In this document: one piece after another, positions 18,697 through 28,325 of the stretch | Layout: each line of letters begins with the position of its first letter | Position numbering within the stretch: position 1 is the first letter of the stretch | DNA from: Syntrophobacteraceae bacterium | Lineage (GTDB): Bacteria; Desulfobacterota; Syntrophobacteria; Syntrophobacterales; Syntrophobacteraceae | NCBI GenBank assembly: GCA_003566995.1 | Contig: PXBG01000145.1 | Location: 1-64,000, forward strand | DNA length: 64,000 nucleotides | Direction: 5' to 3' | The notes under the pieces: model-generated | The model's input: the letters and a program-made list of their open reading frames with translations, nothing else | Databases searched by the model: none | Told to the model about the DNA's origin: nothing | Position numbers and translations under genes: made by a program

Positions 18697-20436
18697 CTAT
18701 CCCGCCCAGGCCAAAAGAACAAACCCCAGAAGCAGAAAGACGAGAAGCACGCCCACGGTGTGCCAGTGCATCAATCGCTCTTCGATGCGGTCGGGACCCG
18801 TTCGCAGCAGGGGCCTTTGCAAGAGACGATCCGTCCAGGCCACCAGATCGATGCGACCGTAAGCGGGATCGCGCAAGGGGCTGGCACGCCACCGCCGCTC
18901 CATACTTCGTAAAGTCTGTTCCATTTTTTCCAGGAACAAACCATCCAATCCCTTCTCCCCTTCCGGGGCAAGGGGCCATTTGAGAAGCAGGAAAGCCAGG
19001 AAAACACCCAGTCCCATGGGCCAGACCCCTTCCCATATTGCATTCAGGCTCACCTTGAGGGGGACATAAGCCTCCGGAACCCCTTCCCGCACCAGGGGAA
19101 CCACCACGAGCAAAAGACCGATCAATGCTGCCCAGGCCGTTAGCATTCCCGCTCCGGGTCCCTTGTTTTTCTCTTGTGGCATTGTCAAAAAAACCCGCCA
19201 CAAAAAGACACACAAAAGCAGCGTGGTGCCCGAAGCAGAGAAAGAGAGCATTCCGGAAAAAAAGCCCGTCCAGGCCTCGGGAAGGTGGGCCGCTCCTTCC
19301 TTCATGACCCCCTTGACAGCCGATCCTCCCGTGAGAGGCGATCCTGCCAGAACCATACAAGGAAAGATCAGACCCGCCGCGACGAACCTGCCCGAAAGAG
19401 AACCAATTTTAATGGTACGGGCAATTCCTGTCCCCAGAAAGAGGGCTCCCTTGGCCAGGCCATGCACCAGAGCGAACAGCATGAGACCGGTCAGGATTTT
19501 CTCATTATCCGGAGCACCGGAGAGCATGGCAAAGCCCAGCGTCATGGTCATCAGACCCATCTGGCTCACGCTGGAGTAAGCCAGAATGGTTTTGGGATCA
19601 CGTTGATTCAAACCTGAAAGCACTCCATAAGCGGCTCCCAAAAGACCCAGGCAGACAAAGAGAAAACCCCACAATTCCCCAACGCTTTCTGTGGGAAAAA
19701 ATTGCAGCCACCCCAGTAACCCCGCCTTGATCATGGCGCCGCTGAGCACGGCGCTGGCGGGAACGGGTGCCGCCGGGTGGGCCAAGGGAAGCCACAGGTG
19801 CAGAAGGATCACTCCCCCCTTGATGCCGAAGCCCGCAAAGGCCAGAGAAAGGATCAGAGACCCTTTTTCCTGCGCCGGCAGAAGGGGGGCCATTGTCTCG
19901 AACATGAGCCCCGGACCCGCCAGGCCTCCATAAAAAAAAGCCGATGCCAGCATCACCTCCCCCACAAGAGCCATGGTCAAATACACCCTCCCGGCTCGAA
20001 AAGCATATGGAGTCTTGTCATGGACGATCAAACCGTAAGCGGCAAAGCTCATGAGGGCAAAAAAGGTGTAAAAGGAGGCCAGGTCCTGAGCCACGGTGAG
20101 TCCCAGGTTTCCGCACAGGGTCAACAGAAAGAAAACAGAAAAGGGGATTTTCGCGGGATCTTTGGCAAGACAGGAGCTCGCGTACATGCCCGCTGCCATC
20201 CAGAGAAGCGCCGTGATCAGGAGAAAAACACGCCCGAAAGAACCGAAATGCAGGGACGTTTCCAGAAAAAGGTGAGGGAAAGCTGCGGGCTCCACACCAC
20301 TTCCTCCCAAAGCCAGGGACAGGGCAGGTGCCGGAGCAATCCACAGGCCGCATGAAAAAACGGCCCGGCGAAAGGGAGAAAAAATCATGAGCACCAGCAG
20401 AAGCAAAGGGAAAAAGACAGGGAAGATCCAGATCAT
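18697..20436 (-). CDS. Proton-conducting antiporter subunit, NuoL/MrpA/MrpD superfamily (third copy)
   Basis: The 579-residue polytopic membrane protein belongs to the ND/Mrp proton-translocating family. It shows LHLWLPLAHPAAPVPASAVL, the conserved segment of these subunits, followed by IKAG with the conserved lysine. It is the longest of three such subunits here and starts by a four-base overlap with the gene upstream. The C-terminal extension (from GEKGLDGLFLEKMEQ) is soluble-looking before one last membrane helix. It lacks the fused MbhD/MbhE-like domains of a full MrpA. Confidence 0.85.
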   Translation of the reverse strand: MIWIFPVFFPLLLLVLMIFSPFRRAVFSCGLWIAPAPALSLALGGSGVEPAAFPHLFLETSLHFGSFGRVFLLITALLWMAAGMYASSCLAKDPAKIPFSVFFLLTLCGNLGLTVAQDLASFYTFFALMSFAAYGLIVHDKTPYAFRAGRVYLTMALVGEVMLASAFFYGGLAGPGLMFETMAPLLPAQEKGSLILSLAFAGFGIKGGVILLHLWLPLAHPAAPVPASAVLSGAMIKAGLLGWLQFFPTESVGELWGFLFVCLGLLGAAYGVLSGLNQRDPKTILAYSSVSQMGLMTMTLGFAMLSGAPDNEKILTGLMLFALVHGLAKGALFLGTGIARTIKIGSLSGRFVAAGLIFPCMVLAGSPLTGGSAVKGVMKEGAAHLPEAWTGFFSGMLSFSASGTTLLLCVFLWRVFLTMPQEKNKGPGAGMLTAWAALIGLLLVVVPLVREGVPEAYVPLKVSLNAIWEGVWPMGLGVFLAFLLLKWPLAPEGEKGLDGLFLEKMEQTLRSMERRWRASPLRDPAYGRIDLVAWTDRLLQRPLLRTGPDRIEERLMHWHTVGVLLVFLLLGFVLLAWAG

Positions 20437-21950
20437 GGAAAACCTCCACGGCCTGCCGCAATCTTTTCAGCCACTCCCAGAGGGCTCCATTCCCAACCGG
20501 CAAAAACGCCTGCGGCCAAAGAGAAAAGAGCCGTTGCGAGAGTGGGCAGCATCAAGGTCCAGGGGGCTTCCCGCCACGTGATGAATCCCCTTTCCTGCCT
20601 GTTCCTCTCGCCAAAATCCATGGCGGGAGCCTTGAACCAACAGGCGTGCAAAATGGGCAAAAAATAGGCTGCGTTGAGAAGACTGCTCACCACAAGCACC
20701 GCCACCACCCATTCCTGCCCTCCCTGAATCCCCCCCTGAGCAAGGTGCCACTTGCTCACAAAACCGGCCACGGGAGGAACGCCGATCATCCCCAGTGCGG
20801 CGAGGGAAAACAGAGCCATGGTCACCGGCATTCTGCGCCCCACTCCATCCATTTGGTCAATTCGGTGTATGCCGAGGAATTCCGATAAGATTCCCGCACA
20901 AAAAAACAAGGTGATTTTCATGATTCCCTGGTGCACCAGGTGAACCAGGCCGCCCACGGTGGCCAGGGGACCCAAAGCCACAGCACCCAGAACAATGTAG
21001 GAAACCTGGCTCACGGTGGAGTAGGCCAGCCTGCGCTTCAGCTCCTCTTGCATCAGAGCCCGCAAAGAGCCAAAAAGGATGGTTCCCACCACCACAAGGG
21101 CCAGGGGATCGAGAACCCCCAGCTGGGAAGCGTAATCTTTGCCATAAACATCAAAGATCACACGCATCACTCCGAAGGCGCCCGCTTTCACCACAGCCAC
21201 CGCGTGCAGCAGGGCGCTGACGGGTGCAGGGGCGATCATGGCTGTGGGCAGCCATCCATGGAGAGGCACCAGGGCCGACTTGACGCCCAGACCGATGATC
21301 AGCAGAGCGAAAATCACCGTCAAGTCGCTCCTGGAAAGGTGTTCCATGGATTGAAGGGCGCCCCCGGGAATGAAGTCGAAGGGACCGCTCAGCACCTGCA
21401 GCCACACAACGGCCAAAAAGAGCACAGCACCTGCCGTCACCGCATGCCACAGATAGGTGCGCCCGGCATCCAGCGCCTTGGGTGTTCCCCTGTGGACCAC
21501 GAGGGGATAAGTGACCAGGGTCAAAAATTCATAGAAAATAAAAAAAGTGATCAGATTGCCCGCAAGGGCGACCCCGGTGGAAGCGGTCACACAGAGACTG
21601 AAAAAGCCAAAAAAACGGCTTCGGTTGGGAGAGCCCTCGAGGTAACCCACGGCATAGAGGGTGGTGAGAAACCAGAGATTGCTGGACAGGGAGACAAAGG
21701 CAAGAGAGAGCAGATCCACCTTGAGAAGAAAATCGAACCCGAGTCCCATGGTGAACCGCACTTCATACACAACATCGTGGGCCAGGAGGCCCCAGGCCAT
21801 CAGAAACACGCCGGCAACCTTCAAGGAAGCCCCGGCCATGTTCAGGGCAGTGCGGAGCCTGGAACGCTCTTCCGGCAGCACGAAAATGATCAGCCCCGTG
21901 ACCAGTGAACTGAACAAGACGATGAGAGGCAGCCAAAAGGTCATGCTCAC
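20433..21950 (-). CDS. Proton-conducting antiporter subunit, MrpD/NuoN-like (second copy)
   Basis: The 505-residue polytopic membrane protein has LHGWLPTAMIAPAPVSALLH and VVKAG, the core signature of proton-pumping ND/Mrp subunits, and no obvious break. It overlaps the genes on both sides by four bases (ATGA), showing tight translational coupling. Its role is ion or proton translocation across the cytoplasmic membrane as part of the complex encoded by this operon. Confidence 0.87.
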   Translation of the reverse strand: MSMTFWLPLIVLFSSLVTGLIIFVLPEERSRLRTALNMAGASLKVAGVFLMAWGLLAHDVVYEVRFTMGLGFDFLLKVDLLSLAFVSLSSNLWFLTTLYAVGYLEGSPNRSRFFGFFSLCVTASTGVALAGNLITFFIFYEFLTLVTYPLVVHRGTPKALDAGRTYLWHAVTAGAVLFLAVVWLQVLSGPFDFIPGGALQSMEHLSRSDLTVIFALLIIGLGVKSALVPLHGWLPTAMIAPAPVSALLHAVAVVKAGAFGVMRVIFDVYGKDYASQLGVLDPLALVVVGTILFGSLRALMQEELKRRLAYSTVSQVSYIVLGAVALGPLATVGGLVHLVHQGIMKITLFFCAGILSEFLGIHRIDQMDGVGRRMPVTMALFSLAALGMIGVPPVAGFVSKWHLAQGGIQGGQEWVVAVLVVSSLLNAAYFLPILHACWFKAPAMDFGERNRQERGFITWREAPWTLMLPTLATALFSLAAGVFAGWEWSPLGVAEKIAAGRGGFP

Positions 21951-23446
21951 GGCCCTCCCCCTCCTCCTGCGCTCATTTCACAACCGGGGACCGCGGGAAG
22001 CAGAAGAATCACCTCATCAGCCCGGAAACCTATGAGCACGCAAAGCATGGCCAACGCCAGAGGCACAAAGGTCATGGCCAGGGAAACGGGCTGCAGGCGT
22101 ACGGCGTCTCCCTGAGAGGGAACGAACGTATACGCCAGAATTTTAAAGACATAGGCTGCTGTGAGCAGACCGCCCAGAACGATCACCGGAGCCCACCACC
22201 ACTGGCCGCTGGCCAGCACGGCACGCAGCAGCATCCACTTGGCCACGAATCCCGCACTGGGGGGGAGTCCCATAAGGCTCACACCCGCCACACCCAGGCT
22301 GAAGGTGATCACGGGCATGCGTCCTGCGATGTCACGCATGGCGTGAAGGTCATCGGTGCCCATTGCCCGCAAAAGGCATCCTGCGGCCAGAAAGAGGGAT
22401 GCCTTGGCAAGACCGTGAGAAAAGAGATGAAAGACGGTGCCGCCCCAGGCCAGAGCTTCGTGGGGAGGAGAATGGGAAAAGGAGAGAACAGGAAAAATAA
22501 AAAAGAGATAACCCAGCTGACCCACGGTGGAGTAGGCTATGAGCGACTTGAGCCTCCACTGGCGAACGGCCTGAAAGGAACCCCAAACAACCGCCAGGGA
22601 TCCCAGAAAACCAAGCAACTGCCCCGGCATTTTTCCCGGACCCTCCCCTGAAAGGGAGTCGAAAACCACGAACCATATTTTCAGGAGTAAAAAGAAGGAG
22701 GCTTTGACCACAAGAGCCGATAAAATGGCGCTGACGGGAGCCGGCGCACTGGCATGGGCCGGTGGAAGCCAAAAGTGGAAAGGCAGAAGGGCGGACTTGA
22801 GGAGCAGGCCAAAAACCATCAGACCAAATGCGGTCACCACGTGCACCTGAGGGGTCAGGCTGCGGCTCAGGAGCACAAAATCCAGTTGACCCGTGCCCGC
22901 GTAGAGCAAGGCCACTCCCAAAAGATACATGAGCGAGCCGAACATGGCCGCCAGGAGGTACCGAAGCCCCGCAACCAGAGAGGCTGTGCTTCCGGAAAGG
23001 ACGGTGAGGCCCACTGCCGCAAGGGTTGAGATTTCCAGCAACACGTAAGCGTTGAAAGCGTCCGAACACAGATAGACCCCGTTCAAACCACCCCAAAGGA
23101 GCAGCCACAAAGGCCAGAAATGAATCCCCATCGGACGCAGTTCAGACGTTTGCGCAAAAAAACTTCCCGCATAAATTCCGACCAAAACTCCAACCACGGC
23201 AGTGAGCAGCAGAAAGAGGGCTGCCAGTCCGTCCAACTGGAGAGCGATGCCCAGAGGAGCAGCCCAGCCCCCCAGTTCCACGCGGGCACCGGCATGTTCC
23301 CAAACATGGGCCACCAGGCCTGCGGCCACGGCCAAAGTCCCGAGGGACGCGGCCATGGCCAGGGCAAAAACAAGCTTTCTGTGGACCAGCAAGCAGACCA
23401 CACTTCCCAGAAAGGGAAGAAGCACCACCCAGATCATTTGGTTCAT
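21947..23446 (-). CDS. mnhD: Proton-conducting antiporter subunit, MrpD-like (first copy)
   Basis: The 499-residue polytopic membrane protein has FHFWLPPAHASAPAPVSAIL and VVKAS with the conserved lysine. ATG 23446 overlaps the stop of the MnhC gene (ATGA), so it is preferred to the in-frame codon at 23458. Its position directly after MnhC matches MrpD in Mrp operons. The membrane topology and conserved residues suggest a working antiporter module. Confidence 0.87.
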   Translation of the reverse strand: MNQMIWVVLLPFLGSVVCLLVHRKLVFALAMAASLGTLAVAAGLVAHVWEHAGARVELGGWAAPLGIALQLDGLAALFLLLTAVVGVLVGIYAGSFFAQTSELRPMGIHFWPLWLLLWGGLNGVYLCSDAFNAYVLLEISTLAAVGLTVLSGSTASLVAGLRYLLAAMFGSLMYLLGVALLYAGTGQLDFVLLSRSLTPQVHVVTAFGLMVFGLLLKSALLPFHFWLPPAHASAPAPVSAILSALVVKASFFLLLKIWFVVFDSLSGEGPGKMPGQLLGFLGSLAVVWGSFQAVRQWRLKSLIAYSTVGQLGYLFFIFPVLSFSHSPPHEALAWGGTVFHLFSHGLAKASLFLAAGCLLRAMGTDDLHAMRDIAGRMPVITFSLGVAGVSLMGLPPSAGFVAKWMLLRAVLASGQWWWAPVIVLGGLLTAAYVFKILAYTFVPSQGDAVRLQPVSLAMTFVPLALAMLCVLIGFRADEVILLLPAVPGCEMSAGGGGGP

Positions 23447-23781
23447 GACCGGTCCCACTTCTCCCCGAAAGGATCTGTTTTGGCATCTTTCATTCGTTGG
23501 TGGATTCGCCGCACCAGAGCCAGTGCAAAACCCGTGGCGCTGATGGCCACGACGATTCCCGTGAGCACCATGGCCTGGGGAACGGGATCGGGAAAATGCT
23601 CCTGATTTCGGTATGCCGTGGTGATGAGAAGGAGAAAAACCCCTCCTGCAATGACGTTCAGAGCCATCACCTTGCGCAGCAGATGCCGTCGGGTTAAAAG
23701 TCCGTAGATGCCCATTCCCACCAGGAGCATGGCGGCCAGGGAATAGAGGAAGAACGTGGACATGACCATTGAAAGATCCAT
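23443..23781 (-). CDS. mnhC: Na+/H+ antiporter subunit C (MnhC/MrpC, NuoK-like)
   Basis: The 112-residue protein has three hydrophobic segments and the NuoK-like pattern GIYGLLTRRHLLRKVMALNV, followed by PVPQAMVLTGIVVAISATGF, characteristic of MrpC. GGAGG lies upstream of ATG 23781, and the upstream in-frame extension looks non-coding. It lies 13 bases after the DUF4040-MnhB gene. Confidence 0.9.
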   Translation of the reverse strand: MDLSMVMSTFFLYSLAAMLLVGMGIYGLLTRRHLLRKVMALNVIAGGVFLLLITTAYRNQEHFPDPVPQAMVLTGIVVAISATGFALALVRRIHQRMKDAKTDPFGEKWDRS

Positions 23782-23794
23782 CTCGGCTGCCTCC

Positions 23795-24772
23795 TCAGTC
23801 CTCCACTGCGCCCAGGGACAGTATGGCCAGGGATGAGAGCACAACACCGATGGAAAGGGTCGCAGCCACTTCAATGGCCAGAATGATCGCTCCGGACCAT
23901 TCTTCGGCGAACTCCAGAGGTCTCATTTCGGGCCATGAAGCGGTGATCACGGCAGCCAGCAACATCATGGCAAAACCGGCAATCAGGGAAAAAAGCCACA
24001 GGATGCGGGACAGGCTCGTGATGGAGGCGTGGCCCGAGAACCAGAGCAAAATGAGCATCGCCGCCAGAACGACACCTGCCTGAAAAGCGCCTCCCGGCGC
24101 ATGATCTCCCAGCCACAGAAGGTAGACCACCACCAGGATCATGATCGGTGTCAGCCCCATGACAAGCCTTCGAAGCATCACGTCAGGAACCTTTGAAGGC
24201 CTGAGCTCTCTCAGATCAAGGCGATTCCGCACGCAGAGAATGCTCAGGGCGGCCGCCACCAGCACTCCCAGTTCCAGCCAGGTGTCATAAAAGCGGAAGT
24301 TGAGCAGCACTGCCGTCACGGGATGTTCCACACCACTTCTGTCGAGAGATTGGAACACGAGCAGGGTCAACCCGTCTCCTTCGGCCGGCAGATCCAATAC
24401 CGCAAGCAGGAGAAGTGCTGTCATGCTTCCCACAAATGTGAAGGCAAGAAGCAGATGCGCTCTTCCCGGACATGGAGAAATGGGATCCAGCCTGCATGCT
24501 TCGGAAGAAAGGTTTTCCCCTTCACGGTCTTCTTCCGGTTCAAGGCCTTTGAAAGTGCCCAACAGAAGAACACCTGCCAGGCCGGCTCCCACTGCCGCCT
24601 CGGCCAAAGCAATGTCGGGAGCCTGAAGCCTGATCCAGGCCAGAGACAGAAAGAGTCCAAAGGAGATGAACAAAACCGTGGCCTGAAAGAGATCCGAAGC
24701 TCCGAGCAGCCTCCAGCTCACCAGCAGCAGGGCTGCGATGAGGAAGACATCGAACAGCAGCGTCAGATTCAT
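23795..24772 (-). CDS. DUF4040 (MbhD-like) and MnhB fused antiporter subunit
   Basis: The 325-residue membrane protein joins two modules. The N-terminal ~90 residues resemble DUF4040/MbhD (LQAPDIALAEAAVGAG), normally part of MrpA or a separate subunit. The C-terminal half resembles MrpB (HAPGGAFQAGVVLAAMLIL). A hydrophilic linker of about 25 residues joins the first module to the rest. The fusion supplies in one chain what MrpA and MrpB share in classical operons. It lies 10 bases after mnhG. Confidence 0.85.
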   Translation of the reverse strand: MNLTLLFDVFLIAALLLVSWRLLGASDLFQATVLFISFGLFLSLAWIRLQAPDIALAEAAVGAGLAGVLLLGTFKGLEPEEDREGENLSSEACRLDPISPCPGRAHLLLAFTFVGSMTALLLLAVLDLPAEGDGLTLLVFQSLDRSGVEHPVTAVLLNFRFYDTWLELGVLVAAALSILCVRNRLDLRELRPSKVPDVMLRRLVMGLTPIMILVVVYLLWLGDHAPGGAFQAGVVLAAMLILLWFSGHASITSLSRILWLFSLIAGFAMMLLAAVITASWPEMRPLEFAEEWSGAIILAIEVAATLSIGVVLSSLAILSLGAVED

Positions 24773-24782
24773 AAAATTCGCC

Positions 24783-25055
24783 TCAGCCCCTGTGAATCAG
24801 CTTTCGGGCCAGGAAGAAACAAATGCTGGAACTGGCAACCAGAGCCAGGAGCCAGATGAGGATCAGCTTGAAAGCCACGGTCAACGACTGGCTGGTGACC
24901 ACAAGGGCCAGCACAATGAAACCCAGTCCCAGATTGTCAGCCTTGGTGAGGGCATGAATGCGGCTCAGGGAATCGGGAAAGCGGATCAGGCCCACCGTGC
25001 CGGCCATGAAAAAAAATGCGCCCAAAAGACACAACGTTCCAGACAAAATCTCCAT
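24783..25055 (-). CDS. mnhG: Na+/H+ antiporter subunit G (MnhG/MrpG)
   Basis: The 90-residue protein has three hydrophobic segments and the family pattern GLIRFPDSLSRIHALTKADN (RFPD and RxHA are typical of MrpG). The start MEILSG at 25055 lies just four bases after the stop of mnhF, whose end supplies the ribosome-binding site. It is an accessory membrane subunit of the Mrp complex. Confidence 0.9.
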   Translation of the reverse strand: MEILSGTLCLLGAFFFMAGTVGLIRFPDSLSRIHALTKADNLGLGFIVLALVVTSQSLTVAFKLILIWLLALVASSSICFFLARKLIHRG

Positions 25056-25059
25056 GAGT

Positions 25060-25329
25060 TCATTCTTCCCTTTCACCCAGACTTCCGGGGCTTCTCACAA
25101 AAGCCACGACCGCGAGCACAGCCAGCAGGGTGAACAGCAGGGCGGCATTCCGCACGGAAGAGGCATCAAAAGCCTCGGCGAGCAACAGGAGAATGGCCAC
25201 GCCGGTGGTCCCGAAAAGCTGCACGGCAACCAGGCGGTCTTCCTGATCAGGCCCCACAAAGACACGGACCAGGCCAACGATCATGGTCGCCAACAAAAAA
25301 CAGGCCACGCCGAGATAAAACTTTTCCAC
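25060..25329 (-). CDS. mnhF: Na+/H+ antiporter subunit F (MnhF/MrpF)
   Basis: The protein of about 89 residues has three hydrophobic segments and the VGPDQEDRLVAVQLFGTTG signature of MrpF. GTG 25329 is preferred because GAGGAA lies six bases upstream; the frame is open to 25374. This is the first gene of the operon mnhF-G-(DUF4040-B)-C-D-D-D-E. The promoter must lie in the short gap before the aminopeptidase gene stop, or the operon is read through from that gene. Confidence 0.85.
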   Translation of the reverse strand: MEKFYLGVACFLLATMIVGLVRVFVGPDQEDRLVAVQLFGTTGVAILLLLAEAFDASSVRNAALLFTLLAVLAVVAFVRSPGSLGEREE

Positions 25330-25437
25330 CTTCCATTCCTCCCCTGTTCCCTGAGGGTCAATGCCGGCCACCACGCCAACCGGGGCAGGCTTCCTGCCAT
25401 GAACTCCATCCCATGGGGAACCCGTGCGTCATGAAAT

Positions 25438-28122
25438 TCACCCATGGTTCAAATAGGCCCTGGCCTGGCCGTGAATGGTGGGACTCACCTCAAAAGGCAC
25501 CTGCGAAACAATATGCTCCAATGCTTTCCGGACCCGCCCTTTCAAGTCCGCCCTGAGTCTGCCCACATGCTGAAAAGTGTTGAGAAGACGACTGGCGGTG
25601 GTGGCATTGACGGAAGCGAGCTTCACCACGGAATCGGCCACCCATTGTATGCCTTCTTCCGTCCACAGCTTTTTGTTGTTGAGAGCCATGGGCAAATAAA
25701 GAGCGCGGCACCAGGTGGGCTGGGTGATGTCAAAGGTGGGCCGACGGCTTTCTTCTTCGATCATGTGAAACACATCCTCCTGCGTGCCACTGGAAACCAC
25801 CCGCAAATAGTTGGCATACGCACTCAAATGACCGTGCCAGCGGGAGTAAAATTCTTCGAGAATGGAGCGGCGTTCCCGAGCACTGCTTCGGTTGAGGGCG
25901 AGCAGAGCGGCCACACGGTCATTGGCTGTGGTGGCACTGCGAAGGTGGCTCACGATGAGGTCATGACTTTCCCTGGTGTCGTCCACAACGATCAGATCCA
26001 GAAGCACCTGCTTCAGCAGACGCGCTTCAATGCCTTCAGTGGGTGAGGAGCTATCCTTCAGCGTGTAGGTGTCGAGCCGCGTGAACTTTTCGAGCAACCG
26101 GTCCCGGTACCTGCCATTCACCGCCTTCATGAGCTTTTCCCGGGCCGCCACCAATTCGGGATACCAGATGCAGTAGGCGCGATCCAGCGGCTGTTCGTCG
26201 ATTCGCAGAAAAAAGGCTTTCAGGGAATGGGACATGTCCTCCTCTTCCAGCACCTCCCCGTAAAGGGCCAGCCATTGAGGCTCCACGGTCGCGTCATGGT
26301 GGGTCAGCAGCCTCACCCGCTCCGCATCGGTGAGCTGCCTCATGGCGTTCACACGATTGTAGGGATTGGGGTCCAGGCGGGTCTGAAGAGCCAATTCCTG
26401 CCGCGTGGCGCCACTATGGTGAAAGGTCCCGTAAAAAGAATAATCGCGGTTGAGAGAGGGAAAGGCGGGAGCAGATTCCACGTTTTCAAGCAAAACCTCC
26501 GTCTCCTTGTCTCTGAGCTGGACCACCCTGCAGGTATCGTCCATGTCCTTTCCCCTGGAATCCACCAGGGCAATGACCACGGGAAGGTGAAAGGGCTCCT
26601 GCCCTTCCCTCAGCTCCTGAGTGAAGACCATGCGGTATTGTCGGGCTTGCGGATCGTAACGGCCATGGGCGCTCACCCTGGGATACCCCATGGTGTGAAG
26701 CCACACGCGACGGAACTGATCCAGAGAGGCACCCGAAACCTCTTCAAAACACTGAAAAAACTGTTGCGTATTGGCATTGCCGTGTCGATACCGCTCGAAA
26801 TAAAGACTCTTCCCCGCACTGAAATGCTCCTCCCCCAGCACCAGGCGCAGCATTCGAATGACTTCCGCCGCCTTCACATATGTCACGCCATCGATGAGTT
26901 CGTCGGGATCATTGAACCCTTCCCGCACGATGCGCCCCACATGGCCTCCATCCTCCAAAGCCAGGGGGCCCAGCAGGGGATTGCGTATGGATTCCACCTG
27001 CTGAAGCCGTATGAAAGAGGGGTCAAAGCGGCTGGCCATATACTGCCGCTCCACATCCACCGTGTACGCTTCGTTGAGCCACACGTCAAAAGGCGTTTCC
27101 ATGGTTGTTTCACTGCCACACTGGTTGTGTTCAAATTCGTGGACAATGACTGCGTGAGCATAAAGCAGAGACTGATCCAGTGTGTGTTCGTCAATGAGGG
27201 CCGCATCCGTGACGATGGTCGTGTTCCCCACATTTTCCATGCCGCCGAAATTGGACTTGTTCATGGTGAGGGTGCGATACGTGTCACCCGTGTATTCATA
27301 GTCCTGAGTCCGGGCCACCCACAGGACCGAGTCCTTCAAAATTTCCATGGGAACGCGCGCACCCTCCGCGGAACCTGGCGGCACAAGATACTCCAGCCGT
27401 ACGCTTTTCCCCGACTTGTAACTCACATGATCCGCCAGCTCCTCCCAGGTTCCGGCGCAGGCAATGAAGAGATAGGGGGCCATGGGCACCGGGTTTTCGT
27501 AAGTGATGACCTGCCGGGAGGGGTCATGGGCCTTGGGCACAGGCTTGCCTTCCGGGTTTGTGTCTCTGGAGATATTCCCGTTGGTGATGAGGTGGGTGTA
27601 GCCCCGGTCACCCTCCAGGGTTGTGGTCATGGTGCATTTGGCCCGGCAGTCATCCAGAATGGGAAGAATTCTTTGAAAACCCCACTGCTGGCATTGGGAC
27701 ATGTACTGCTGGGGAGCCCCCGGGGGTGTGGTGTCCTTGTAGATTCCCTCAAGAATATGATCCGATGGAAAACAGAGGCTTTGAGTGCGGATGCAGAAGC
27801 GTTCCCCTTCCTCCAGGCGGTGAGGCATCTGCACAACCAGTTTGTTCTTCGCCGTGTCATGGACGTAGCTCAGGGGCACACCTTCTCTGGCCAAGGGAGA
27901 TGCCGGGGAAGAAAGGGAAACCCAGTCCACCTGAAGAATCTCCAGGTCCGTGGCGTCGAGCTTCAGCTCATTCATGGGTCCCTGTGCGGTCATTTCCAGG
28001 CAGTTGGTGCCTTCCACCCGGTCTTTCCCGAAATTCAGGTAGATGGTGAGGTGCTCCGGTTTCACGGGCAGGTCGCCAAAATCTTCGCGTCTGTATTTGA
28101 ACTCACGGGACTTTTCTCTCAA
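25438..28122 (-). CDS. pepN: M1 family zinc aminopeptidase (aminopeptidase N, PepN-like)
   Basis: The protein of about 894 residues removes N-terminal amino acids from peptides. The exopeptidase motif GGMEN (residue ~295), the zinc motif HEFEH and the downstream glutamate in WLNEAYTV are intact. The spacing from the zinc histidines to that glutamate fits M1 enzymes, and the length fits PepN, which is cytosolic. A TTG at 28122 is preferred because GGAG lies eight bases upstream; another TTG at 28128 is too close to it. The mnh operon follows in the same orientation after about 110 bases. Confidence 0.92.
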   Translation of the reverse strand: MREKSREFKYRREDFGDLPVKPEHLTIYLNFGKDRVEGTNCLEMTAQGPMNELKLDATDLEILQVDWVSLSSPASPLAREGVPLSYVHDTAKNKLVVQMPHRLEEGERFCIRTQSLCFPSDHILEGIYKDTTPPGAPQQYMSQCQQWGFQRILPILDDCRAKCTMTTTLEGDRGYTHLITNGNISRDTNPEGKPVPKAHDPSRQVITYENPVPMAPYLFIACAGTWEELADHVSYKSGKSVRLEYLVPPGSAEGARVPMEILKDSVLWVARTQDYEYTGDTYRTLTMNKSNFGGMENVGNTTIVTDAALIDEHTLDQSLLYAHAVIVHEFEHNQCGSETTMETPFDVWLNEAYTVDVERQYMASRFDPSFIRLQQVESIRNPLLGPLALEDGGHVGRIVREGFNDPDELIDGVTYVKAAEVIRMLRLVLGEEHFSAGKSLYFERYRHGNANTQQFFQCFEEVSGASLDQFRRVWLHTMGYPRVSAHGRYDPQARQYRMVFTQELREGQEPFHLPVVIALVDSRGKDMDDTCRVVQLRDKETEVLLENVESAPAFPSLNRDYSFYGTFHHSGATRQELALQTRLDPNPYNRVNAMRQLTDAERVRLLTHHDATVEPQWLALYGEVLEEEDMSHSLKAFFLRIDEQPLDRAYCIWYPELVAAREKLMKAVNGRYRDRLLEKFTRLDTYTLKDSSSPTEGIEARLLKQVLLDLIVVDDTRESHDLIVSHLRSATTANDRVAALLALNRSSARERRSILEEFYSRWHGHLSAYANYLRVVSSGTQEDVFHMIEEESRRPTFDITQPTWCRALYLPMALNNKKLWTEEGIQWVADSVVKLASVNATTASRLLNTFQHVGRLRADLKGRVRKALEHIVSQVPFEVSPTIHGQARAYLNHG

Positions 28123-28325
28123 CTGCAAATCTCCTTTTCACCCCCGTCCTTGAGGGGCAACCGCTTGATATCACCTTTTAAAACAACGAACTCTTCCTGG
28201 AAGAATTCCCGTGAGAATGCCCTCACGGAGAACCCATCGCTGCTGGCGTCTCTCCATCCCTTGCGGTACTCACCCGCTTCGAAAGCTCACTTCGTCAAAG
28301 ATCACACTGCCGGGACAAACACCGT

